DNA from: Wuchereria bancrofti
Taxonomy: Eukaryota; Nematoda; Chromadorea; Rhabditida; Onchocercidae
DNA length: 64,000 nt
Assembly (NCBI GenBank): GCA_005281725.1
Contig: SSBO01000012.1
Coordinates: 7,607,603 to 7,671,602, forward strand
Direction of reading: 5' to 3'
Below are positions 1-10,583 of this stretch, piece by piece (positions within the stretch are counted from its first letter, which is position 1; each line of letters opens with the position of its first letter). The position numbers were made by a program, and so were the translations under genes. The notes under the pieces are model-generated. The model had not been told where the DNA came from. It did no database searches and saw nothing but the letters and a program-made list of their open reading frames with translations.

Positions 1-63
1 TAGTTGAATTTATTACTTTAGGAGAGGTTTACTGATCTCAGGGAGATTCCTTGGATGTAGATG

Positions 64-225
64 TTAGCACAGGAATATAATAATTCCTTTTTTATCAACA
101 GAAGCAACAGTATAATAAATTTTATGAAGAAGAGCTGAGATCAAATAGTGGAAATCCTTTTTTGTGATCGAATTGCCTCTTGGTTGAACTCTTTTGGTTT
201 TTGGTAAAACTGAACCGTTGGACAT
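64..225 (-). CDS. Possible first exon of an unidentified gene, or a 53-residue ORF
   Basis: An ATG on the minus strand at 225 opens 53 codons to a TAA at 64-66. The predicted peptide is basic at its N-terminus (MSNGSVLPKTKRVQPRGNS) and then runs into a mixed helix-like stretch. The composition is more protein-like than the surrounding AT-rich DNA, and it could be the first coding exon of a gene continuing leftward out of the window, with a donor before the stop. I do not recognise the family. It could also be chance. Confidence 0.25.
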   Translation of the reverse strand: MSNGSVLPKTKRVQPRGNSITKKDFHYLISALLHKIYYTVASVDKKGIIIFLC

Positions 226-2440
226 GAGTGACCTCCTTATATAGCAAGCAGCCTAACAAAGAGCTGCTGACCTCGTTCAAAATTAAATCTAATTACTAGT
301 TGACAAGCCGTAAAGGAGGTCAATTAAGCAAGTTAACCTTGTAAATTCAAATATAAATAAGGTGTTGATGCCGTAAACAATCTATTTGATCAATTTCTAT
401 TTGGAAGATGAATATAAAATAGTTTCTTACGTGAAATATGAATTTGGAACGATTGTTTGACTGGTGAAATAAGACAATCCTTAGTTCTATGAATGTAATA
501 CAATTTTATTTGATATATTTTATAAGTTGTTTGAAGATTTGCAAGACTTATTTCGAGTTTTGCAACATTTCTCACTGAAGTGATTCATTACATAAAATGA
601 ATATAATTAAATGTTACAATGTCTAACATAATGAACCATTTGTCTAATTCCCATCTCTGTTTCCAATTACCAAGTTTATCTTCAACGGTCAAGATACATG
701 AAACCAATTGACATGGAAATGTTTTCATTTTGATAACTAATCCTATATTAATTGGTTAAGCTCATTTGCACAGCTCTTCTTTTTTTACATTTATCTATCC
801 TTGTATCCAATAGGTTTCAAAGTGTATTCGTTGTAAGCCATCTCAAAATATATGGAATTAGGATTGTTAACAAGGTAATTTCTCTTGGTACTTTTATAAC
901 GACTTCTGCTTCTTTTTACTTCATCTGTAAACTGTATGTTGTCATCCAAATTCTACTAAATCTCTATTCCATTTATTCAAATGTATTGTACTACTCTATG
1001 TCGTTCAATACATAAAGGATTCCATTTTCAAGCAAATCAAAACTTCCACAACGCGGTCTATAAATTACAATCTATCTGCACTGAAATCAATATTCTAAAA
1101 CTTTTTGCAAAATCTCATAAACTGAAAGAAATATAAGCGCAAATCCATCTCATCTCTGCTATTGAAAAAAGAGCTTGAAATGAGAAAAAATAAAAAAGTG
1201 AGGACAAATTTTAGTGAATTTTAAAATGATAGTCTAATCTTTGGATTTTTTAATGAGGTGTAAAATAGTATACGATTTAGTTTGTACGGCAGGCGACTGT
1301 TATTAATCAAAATATATCAACTTTTATTAATCAGAAATTTTGGCCAGAAATATCTCGACGGTTTTCGATATTGCAATTTCTTGAAATGTGATTAACCAGA
1401 ATTCGATAATCTAAAAAATTTCAAGGCAATAGTTGAAAGGGGTGCTGATAACTGCGCGCAATCAACCGATTTATTTCAAACATATGTGCAACAGCTGTTG
1501 TGTTGAAGGGTCGATAGATGAGTTAGCGTTGGAATATTTTAATGGCCGCATCTCCCATTTCTTCGCTCATTGACAATCGAATTCCATTTTTTGTTGTTGG
1601 CATTTTAATCTTCGGCTGCTAAATGCAAGCTTTTCATTTCATCCATTTCTTCTTGAACAATTATTTCTGCGAAAAATTAATTTCAGTTTTAAGATAGTGC
1701 AATTAGAAATGGTACAGTGGCATACTCTATCACTGTGTACTTAACGACATTACTATTAAATTTTAATTTCGAATATTTATCCTTCCCTAAATAGCTTTAT
1801 TTCCTTTCGTGGATGAGTCTCTTGTTAAACATCCCATTTACGCCATTATGAATATGACAAGATTTTTAAATGATTAGGAATTAATGCCGGATTATGGAGG
1901 AAAATGAAAAGAAATGGAATAGCTAGATATAAGTGTGAATGTGTTTTCGAGTGGATTTCTCGCACGTCACTATTAATTGCTTCAATGGAAATTTATTACT
2001 TTTCATCCTGTTAATCTTAGCAATTCTGTTGTGTATTACACCAAAAAAAAAAAAAATTTTTCGGAATACAGAGTCACATTATTGCACTAGCTACCCAAAA
2101 ATGTCTTCCTCACTTATTGTTGGTGGGATGTCCTTTCTTTATTCTGGTATTGCTTCATCTGACCTCTGACCCTTTATGCATTCACCAACAATTGCTAAGA
2201 AGTGATGCTATTGAGTATGTAATACATGCCAATGACGGTCATACATTTTCTCTTTTTTACCTTCACTCATACAAAATGTTTTAGATTAAGGACGAATTTG
2301 GCTGAGAATATTTTTTAGAGTAAATTTCCAAAAAAAAGAAATCCTTTCAATTTCCGATTTCTGCTCTTTCAATAAGTCCACTCTTTCATGTGAACGCACT
2401 GTTTTGAAGTTTTGACCGTTCGGAAATGGACTGTTTTTGA
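226..2440. other. Intergenic, no gene recognised
   Basis: AT-rich sequence with poly-T and poly-A runs. The open frames here (for example 752-1015 and 1939-2169, plus strand) are hydrophobic and low in complexity, lack good start or splice context, and do not resemble proteins. The right end should hold the promoter of the saposin-domain gene, but no clear core element was seen. Confidence 0.5.
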
Positions 2441-2446
2441 ATGTTC

Positions 2447-2448
2447 AG
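2447..2448 (+). promoter_or_regulatory. Candidate spliced-leader acceptor, saposin gene
   Basis: The sequence ATGTTCAG ends here, 14 bases before the ATG at 2463. The position and form fit a nematode trans-splice acceptor. An in-frame upstream extension to 2412 exists but would precede this acceptor, so 2463 is preferred as the start. Confidence 0.45.
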
Positions 2449-2462
2449 ATCTAACCGCAAAA

Positions 2463-5400
2463 ATGGTGGCCAAGATTGTTGTTATACTCTTTGCACTGAT
2501 TGTGATCACTGCGGCTTACAAGGAATTTATCTTGAAGGAAAATAAGACTCCAAAAGATATTTTGCTTTTACAAGCAACTTCATTTAACGGCACGTGTAAT
2601 GAGTGTAAAATGGTTAGGTTTTTGAACTATTCTATTTTTGATTATACGGACAGTATTTACTTCTTTTTTTAATTTCTCTTTTTATCAGAATCTTTCATTC
2701 GAAATTTTAGCTTATTAGTCGTTTTGCGGAAGCTATCAAAGATCCAAGAAAAGTAACCGAATTGAAAGATTTGCTACGAATACTTTGCCATGAGACACCA
2801 TATGAAGATGAATGTCGTGTGCTGGTTAATCAGTTGGATCATTTTATCGAAAAGTTGGAGCCATATTTGGTTCAGTTTCTTCTCCTTTTTTGAACTATTT
2901 TTTTTTTTTTTTGTTAAACAAAATCCTGTGCTTTTTAATCAACACAGATGATAACGGACATAATTGTATGCACTAGATCTTTAGCCAGTCCGAATTTGTC
3001 TTTCTAGACTGCTAGAACTGGACCGTCTTATCTATTCCGCTGTGTTCTGAGTGAAAGTTTGAGAGAATTATTTTTGGCACTATTCAAGTTTTGGTGTTAC
3101 TCAGCTGTCAGTTCTGGGAGATTTAAGTCTTATCCATCCTTTTTAACTGGTTTACAGGATATTTTCTATGTTTTATGCAACTTTGAGATTATATTTTAGG
3201 AAAATCCAGAAAAAGTTTGCCAGCACTTCCGCCTTTGTTCGAATCGGAAAATTGAGCATTTCCATCGAATAAATATGATTTACGGAAGAAAAAGTGCGGA
3301 TGAGGATTCAGCGGTACTTTTATATTCGGTGTTCAGCAACTTTACAAAGATTTTTATGTGGCATCTAACTGTAGAGATAGGATTTTAGGTGGACGCAAAA
3401 TACTAATATCCATTTAAATTAGATTGAAGAGAAAGGTTGGTTATGAAATGAAATTTAGATATGATATTCACGCTAAAGTTATTTGTAAATTTTTATGATG
3501 TTATTGCAGCGTGAACTGATATGTGAAGAGTGTCAATTTGCGGCACAGGAACTGAAACGTGCAATAGAGGACGAAAAAACTCAGCAACGATTGAAACGAT
3601 TCATTTCGGAGGAGATTTGTAGTCAGTTAGGCAGTTTACGAGGGAAAGTATGCATTTGCTAAACTCTCTTTGAAATTTGCTATCAGACTCTTTAGAATTT
3701 TTTTTCCTAAAATTAAATTTTTGGGATTTTTTTTAGTCTCAAATGTTTTTAAAAATTTAAATTAATTATGCTTTCTTTGGGTTTTTCTTGTAGTGTGATC
3801 TGTTGCTTGAAGAATTTATGCCAGAACTTATAGAAGAACTCGACAAACTTCTACAAAATACAAAAACAGTAAGTTGAGCGATATTTATAGCTGGGATAAA
3901 TCAGAACTCTGTAATGAGTGTTTCATGTTTTCTTTTGTTAACTCTCGATTATAAGTCATAGTTTTGTCAGCTAACGTATAGTAATGTTATAATGGAATGT
4001 TATGTATACATTAGGTGAATGTCCTATCATACTTTCTGGATTTCAAAAACTCATCTCTTTAGTTAAGAAGATGGCGCCATTTGTCTTAAATATGAACAGT
4101 ATTTCTGGATAATAAAATGTTCTCATCTTGAAAATGTCGATCGCTGCTAGAATTCTCTACCCTTTGTTCCCTTATCCCATTGAATCCCAAAGAGATTGAA
4201 TCCCAAAAGTTGCAATTCTTAAATATTTAATGAAGATTTCACAAAAAATTTCAAAAACTTTAAGTTCTGTGCTGATATTGGTCTTTGCAAACGTTTGGTT
4301 GAGCCATCAGCTGTACCAGAAGATGACGATATGAATTCTGAAAAGGTTAGAATTTTTCGTATCATTATTTCTGTTCACTTCAATTTTTCGAAAAAGAATA
4401 TTTTTTGAATTAAAAACATAAACTTCCTACTGTGTACTTCGTCATTTCATGTGCAGTGGTGGTGCTTGCTACACTGACCATTAGTTTGATATTCTATTAA
4501 AACATTAATGAAAGTAAATACGATTAAAATATGAAAGTAAATACGAGTAAATACAATTAAATATAGATTAGCTAAACACATTTCTGTCTTTTTTCATTAT
4601 CTTGAATATCAAGAAATAACTTCATCGAAGTATATAAAACATTCAGAACTCATGATATAAATTAAAAATCCGAAATTGAAGTTCAAATTTAGCTATACTT
4701 TGCTTGTGCTTTGTCAAAATAGTAATGTTCTAAACATTTTCTACTTATTATCAGAGTTCATAACTAGTCCTTTCATACCACAGTTTTCCTATATCGGTAG
4801 TTCAGCAAAATATTTCGAAACGATTCAAATGATAATTACCGTTTCAGAGAAATAATAGTAACACGTTGCAGATGGAGAATGATTTTGTGAAACCTATGAA
4901 TGAACTCACCACTGGAAGCATTCTGAAATGTTAGTTCTGTTCTAAATTAGGATTTGCTGACTCCATACCTTGGAACGGTGATAAACAGACGTAAAGCTCC
5001 ATCACATTGAGATTCAAATTCAATTTTTTTTATCCGTCACAAATAATATCGTCCCTTCTTGTTAGAAATGAAATATCTCCTTCGCCGGCAATTTATCGAA
5101 GTGGAACTTTAAACAATTCTTTAAAATATCTATTAGTTTTCCTTGCTTATAATCTGACCTGACATCGACATTAAATTGAAATTTTTTAGCAGAAAACCTG
5201 CAAACGTGTGAAGCATGTCGGGATGCATTAAGCAAAATAAAAGCACGATTAGTTGATTCAGTTTTCCAAAAAGTTTTGGAGAATATTTTACACCACAAAT
5301 TTTGTCAAAAATTGTCCTATGAAAAAAATCTTGTAAGTTTTCTTATTTAAATTACATTATTCGAGGATACGTTAGTAAAGAGGTGATAGCATCCGAGTAC

Positions 5401-5848
5401 TAAGTGCATAAAATTGCATTTATTAATAATCTACCTTCATATCCAAACTTCTTTTCCATTCGTTTAATGGTACAAAATTAGTTTAACATAGATTTCTATT
5501 AGGTACGATATGTGCATTTTCAAAGCAATAGTTTTCTGTTCCATGAAAAAAATACGAAATTCGATAAGGCTTCTTTATCGCTAAGATGATAAGTCTTCTT
5601 TTAATTTAGTGTGAAAACCTGACCATGACTTATATGCCGAAATTTCTGGCCTGGACTGTTATCTACTTGAATCAGCATGATATCTGCAAGGTATATTATT
5701 TGAAAATTCTTTGATATAAATTATTCTGATTTTAACTTCTCCAAAAAGTGTAAAAAAAATAATAGTATCTTTTAACATGGATTTCCATTAATAACCAAGC
5801 GTAATTTCTCCTTTTCAGTTCTTGGGAGCCTGCAAACACAAGATATAA
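2463..5848 (+). CDS. Secreted protein with three saposin B (SapB) domains
   Basis: Ten exons join in phase to 350 residues: 2463-2612, 2711-2869, 3200-3313, 3510-3647, 3794-3868, 4265-4345, 4848-4929, 5190-5332, 5610-5690, 5819-5848. Residues 1-18 (MVAKIVVILFALIVITAA) form a signal peptide, so the product should enter the secretory pathway. Three domains each show the six-cysteine saposin order: CNEC...LC...EC...VCQHFRLC, then CEEC...IC...C...FCADIGLC, then CEAC...FC...C...ICKFLGAC. The saposin fold is known to bind lipids or membranes (lysosomal sphingolipid activators, surfactant protein B, amoebapore-like peptides). An acidic Asn-containing linker separates domains 2 and 3. Whether this is a lysosomal prosaposin-like protein or a secreted lipid-binding effector cannot be told from sequence. 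Exon phases and cysteine spacing make the model strong. Confidence 0.85.
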
Positions 5849-6208
5849 TTGGAATACTGAAGAGAAATACCAAAAGTTGTAATTGTTTCAGTAATTCTTA
5901 TAACATAACGCATAAATTAAAGGACGTCTTTATACACAGTGCAACGAAATATAGTCGGTAGCGCCATGGTACTTGAAATCGAACATTAGTGAAACAAAAT
6001 GCCTATCTTTATCACTTGGCATCGTGCGTTTCATTTTGGTTTTATACATCAAAGTCAGTTTTGTTGTTAACACTTTAATATAATTTTGAAGTTTAATGTT
6101 AACCGAATAAAACGAATGCGCTTTATTTTTAAGTGGTGTAATACTAATATAACTAACAGAAAAGATTTTGCAAAAAAAGTTTTTTTTTTTCACTGAGATT
6201 TCTTTTCT
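5849..6208. other. Convergent 3' ends
   Basis: A short gap between the plus-strand saposin gene and the end of the minus-strand DXO-like gene. It contains AATAAA-like motifs (for example near 6105) usable as a polyadenylation signal. Nothing else was seen. Confidence 0.4.
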
Positions 6209-9200
6209 TCACTCTTCTTGAAGAATCGAAGTACGAAGTGATGGCGAGACGAATGCTCTCTCATCAAACCCTTTACTATGACGACGATACAGAACTAAAT
6301 GATTACCATCATTGACATCCAACGGGAACTGTTTGTCATTCACCCTAGATAAAAGATTTAATTCAGTTGATTTCCTTGTCATATTTTTCAACATTTAACT
6401 GATAAGATTTACGAAGTAGTGAAGAAAAATTAACAGTAAAAAAAGGTAGTTCCAGTGATAGTTAAAACGCAAAATGCAGTACCCAACATTTCTAAAAATT
6501 CGAAACCTACCAAATCAGAGCTAACTTGTTGCAGTTCAGATTGTCAATTTCCTTTATATAATCAACGATACGTCGACAAAGCGCCGATGCGCGTGCCATA
6601 GTGTTCTTATACCCTGATTTGAAAATTTGAATTGCATTTTATAAGTATTTACAAGAAACAAAGTACTATATGGGCAAAGTTTGCAGAGAATCATGTGATG
6701 TTTCTATTGTTCAATTATTCACCACTCTGTACTACCTCGTTGTTCTTCACTGCTTGATTAATCAGTTTCAGTTACTAGCTCTAACTTTTGCTGCTTTATT
6801 TGCGAACTTCTCAGAAAGTTCTACGGAATCTAATATGCAATGACGCTTTGGAAAATTAAAAAATAAACTGAACGAGCAATAAACTATTAAATTGCAAGTT
6901 CTGTAGTAACCTTTAGGTGCTATGTCATGGAAACTGAAACTTTTGGGTTTGTGGTCGATTAGTCCTCGGACATGTAAAACACTAACGATACGGTCAGCAC
7001 CCGAGAAAATCATATTTGGCCATTTCATTTGAAGGTTCTCAAACTGGAATTGAAAATCTTCAGAAATACTACAAAGTTTGAAATTCCAGTACTTCAAGTA
7101 TTTATATTGCATATTTCCACTTACTGTATGAGTCAGCTTGCCAGACTTTATTCAAATGCTTACAATTAAAGCCGTTCATCTTTAATTCTTAATTTAAGTG
7201 CATGCAAGTCAGCAACAGGTTCAAATCAAACAGTGAAGTACATACCGAAAAGCGTTGGAATGATCGACACATTATTTCGATTGGCTTTTTTGGTGGCTCT
7301 GGCCTACAATTAAGGCTGCATTTTTCTTTTTAACAAATTTATTTTGAAGTTTATTTTAGAATAATGTTTTTAGATTTTCCTTAAGTGAATAAAAAAGATG
7401 CATACACGACTGGACCACGAATTATAACATTAGTGCCATCGATTTGAAAAGTGGGATCCGGTTGATCAAAAAATCTTTCGAATTTTGACAAAGATGCAAT
7501 TGTATCCTGCAGTATTGGAAGGAACGGCTGTTTAGGATACTGACGAACACAGTCTGAATTATCCAAGAACTAAAGACGATTAAAGAATAAAAAGTGAATG
7601 GGAAGAATAAAAACATAAAATACCTTTTCGTACAGTCTCAGAGGGTTAAGATTGTAGAAATGAAGAAATATGCAGAGAGAAGTAGCAAAAGAGTTACAGA
7701 CGGAAGGAAGAAGATAAGAAAGAGGTTGTAAATGGAAACTAGCTTGTCTACAAAATACTTACTGATGCTTTTATTTTACATCTAAGCGGGAAATTTTTCT
7801 TTTTTCAAAATTTTGCAAATACCACATTTGGTTTTTGTTTATCTTATAGCCATCCCAGAATTTTGCTGTAATCAATCAACTAATTACTTTGCTGACAGTT
7901 GATATGCGTGCGAATTTGTCCAATTGATGAATGTTCTGCTAAATCAACATGTTGTCGCAATAGGATGCACTTTGTACCAAATTCACACATTGCTATTTGT
8001 CGATAATCCATACTTGCTCTTGAATACTATGTTTCAAATTTGTTGAACCTAATTTATTTTCTTCTCTAATTTTCAAACTGGAGCTTTATGGTTGATGAGA
8101 TTTAGAATATTTTAAACTGAGGCTCTCACGATTTCAGAAACAGATGGAGGAACAAAGATGTACATCCTGCTTGATAAGAAAATTTTTAAAATTTGTAAAA
8201 TACTAAAAGAATACTTTTTTACAATTATCCTTCTTAGCAATTCATACTTGTAGCTTCATCTAAACTTCATTCTTGAATATCTAAAATATAATAATTTACC
8301 GGCCAGTTAGAATGTCCAAAGCTCCTTGGAGATAGGTTTTGGTAGGGCGAGCATCGCCGAAAGGCATTTCCTCGATAATTATTAAATCTCCAATGCGTTC
8401 GATATTAAAGCGATAAAAGCGAAGCTCATTGTCGATAAATCTACAAACACTACTTTTACAAAAAAAAGAAAAAAAAAATATCACACTGTCACTGCTACAA
8501 CCTAGCAAAAATTGTTGATGTGTGCAGAAAAATTTTTCCCGACATATTTTCTCGAATAATGCTTCCTTTAGAAGTGAGAGAAGATTAAAATGATAGCAGG
8601 TGGCAAAGAAGTCGAGAAATGAAAGCAGCTTAGAATTACGCACGGAGTAATCCTCTCCGACAGCACTGCCACCTACACATAGTGTTATTTAAAGAAAAAT
8701 ATCATGAGTACCTATAAGAGTCTAAGAATGACAAAATTTGAATTTTTAGTTTACAAAGTGAGGCAAGAGGTAAAAAGATATTAAGATAAAAAAAGGAAAC
8801 AGATAAGCAATAGAAGTTTGAAATGTTTACCTACAGAGCATTGCAAGGAAAGTTTTGGTGGTAACAACATCAAATTTTAAACTTGGACGCAAATAACGAG
8901 TTAATGCAATCGGAACTTCCATGGAATAGTTAGCTTCTACTACAACACCTCGACTTCGTCGACGATGCTCTAGCTTGCATGCATCTCCTTTGAAATATGG
9001 TTCATCCTCACCTACAGTATCTACGAATTCAGTCAAAGTAACAATTTAAAGTCTAATTTTAAGGTGACTACTTATTTCCAAAATTGTCAAAATCACATCT
9101 TGCAAAATATTTAATTATCATCTGCTGTTTCAACAAGAAAAAAAGCATGCCTTCAATAATTGGTGCGATTCCATCCAACTGAATAATTTTTTTTTTATTG

Positions 9201-9385
9201 TAACTGTTTTTCAACAGGGAGTAGTCGAAAAGAGATTCCACTTTAAAATTTCTCAAGGTATCTGGTACAATCCGTTCAGGGATATGTGTGGAAGGGATAT
9301 AATGCCGAGTAAACGAAGTTAACGGATGATAACGATCAACATCTTGAAACATATAGTAGCGATCTGATGACGTAAATCGACTCAT
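6209..9385 (-). CDS. Divergent DXO/RAI1 (Dom3Z)-like protein, catalytic motifs apparently lost
   Basis: A multi-exon minus-strand gene read from ATG at 9385 to TGA at 6209-6211. Exon blocks lie near 9385-9080, 9025-8831, 8660-8300, 8015-7878, 7553-7430, 7075-6895, 6600-6525 and 6346-6209. From 8300 leftward the splice phases agree exactly; the joins near 9070 and 8460-8650 are unresolved. Family call: the block with KFDVVTT...FLAMLC resembles the VTWRG...LTKLL region of DXO. The block IERIGDLIIIEE resembles the FQGTLYLSEVE strand. The block KWPNMIFSGADRIVSVL then resembles KWWAQSF..GV..VV.GFR. DXO proteins remove incomplete or NAD caps from RNA using acidic residues in E-V-D and E-L-K motifs. 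Here those positions read H-V-D and I-I-R, so the protein may lack nuclease activity. The alignment was made by eye, so the family is probable, not certain. Confidence 0.5.
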
Positions 9386-9638
9386 ATTCAGATTTCTTCG
9401 AGCTTAAAACAATCGAACTGAACGAAGGCAAGCAAAATGGTACAACTGAATTGTATATGTTATAATGTGTTTATTTCAAACTTTTCAATAAGTTCTTGGA
9501 AATGGAACAATAATTTGAATATGCAAAAATTAACCGTTTCAGCATGAAGATTATAAAGTGTAACGTGTTTGACTTTTGATGTTATTGTCAAAGTTACCAT
9601 AATTCTTGTGTGGTCAACTCATTTCAATCAGGTTATTA

Positions 9639-9917
9639 ATGATGAAAACTATTCCGCTTCTATTGGTACTATGCTGTGTTATCTTTTTCATCGCAACTTT
9701 CAGAAATATGTCCCATCGTACTTTATCACTAAAACGTACGAAGTCAGAAGAGTTACAACGTCTTCATTGTACGTCAAAGTCTCAAATAAATACACCGCCA
9801 GTTAAAAATATGCACCAGATGTTATCAGTTACACCTGTCGACTTTTCCGGTATATTATTTTCCTATTCTGAGTATAATTTGTGTATGTGCAAGGAAAATC
9901 AACAGGGTACGAAGTAA
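9639..9917 (+). CDS. Short ORF with N-terminal signal anchor, possibly a first exon
   Basis: ATG at 9639 follows an acceptor-like CAATCAG (9625-9631) by 7 bases and opens 92 codons. Residues 5-19 are strongly hydrophobic (PLLLVLCCVIFFIAT), followed by a basic stretch (SLKRTKSEELQRLHC). This is the layout of a type II membrane or Golgi-anchored protein. A donor-like GGTATAT near 9850 may end the coding exon early. No continuing exons were found before the CK1 gene at 10584, so it may be a short gene or a remnant. I do not recognise the family. Confidence 0.35.
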   Translation: MMKTIPLLLVLCCVIFFIATFRNMSHRTLSLKRTKSEELQRLHCTSKSQINTPPVKNMHQMLSVTPVDFSGILFSYSEYNLCMCKENQQGTK

Positions 9918-10575
9918 AAATTTGATATGGAAGACTTCGATCAGACAAATATTAATTGTAACAACAATATCACTTCATGCATATCAAATGTTTATTCCCA
10001 TTAATCAATACGTGACTTTCCGTAGGAAACTCGTGCATTAATTTCGTCGACTTTCATAAAGCTGCCGACAAAAAAAAACTGCGCAATTATCATGAGCTAC
10101 GTCAACCACAATTTTTTCACAAGCCATATCGTCAAAGGTGGTTTTGATTGGTTTGCACTGGTTTGACAGTGTGTGAAGGGTGCGTGGATATCTGTGTGGG
10201 TGGAAGTGTAAGTGGCTTGTGTGGTCATTCGTGTATTTTGGATGAAAACTGATAGTGTCATTATTTCAAATGCGGTTTTCCGAGTGTTTCTGATTATTTC
10301 AATCCTTAATTCCGGCTAAATGACGTGTTTTTCTGTGATTTTTGTTTGGGGATGTTGTCGTTCCATCTTTGTTTCATCATTTACACACATATGCAGTTAT
10401 CTATTGCTTCTCGTCCGAATTCTCTTAGCTTTGCTCGAATTATTTTAGTATTCTGAGATTTCGGAAATAACATGAGTAATTCCTAATCCATATCAGATGC
10501 TAGGGGAATTTCTGCTTGCATAATTCTGCGTTCTCTTTCTTCTGTATTCGATAGTAATGTACTCATATGTATTTG
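9918..10575. other. Upstream region of the CK1 gene
   Basis: No coding exon was recognised. It contains GT-rich stretches (about 10150-10240) and should include the promoter and outron of the downstream kinase gene. Confidence 0.4.
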
Positions 10576-10576
10576 C

Positions 10577-10578
10577 AG
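10577..10578 (+). promoter_or_regulatory. Candidate spliced-leader acceptor, CK1 gene
   Basis: TATTTGCAG ends at 10578, five bases before the ATG at 10584. This very short distance is typical of trans-spliced nematode mRNAs and supports the chosen start, which also matches the conserved MELRVG start of CK1 delta/epsilon. Confidence 0.5.
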
Positions 10579-10583
10579 CATTT

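Noticed and set aside
752..1015. Plus-strand frame of 87 codons with several hydrophobic stretches
   Set aside because: It starts at TTG, has AT-driven composition (Ile, Leu, Phe, Tyr), and no splice or start context. Likely chance.
9080..9240. Possible 25-base intron inside the first exon of the DXO-like gene
   Set aside because: The GT...AG interval is too short for a nematode intron, and the frame is open through it.
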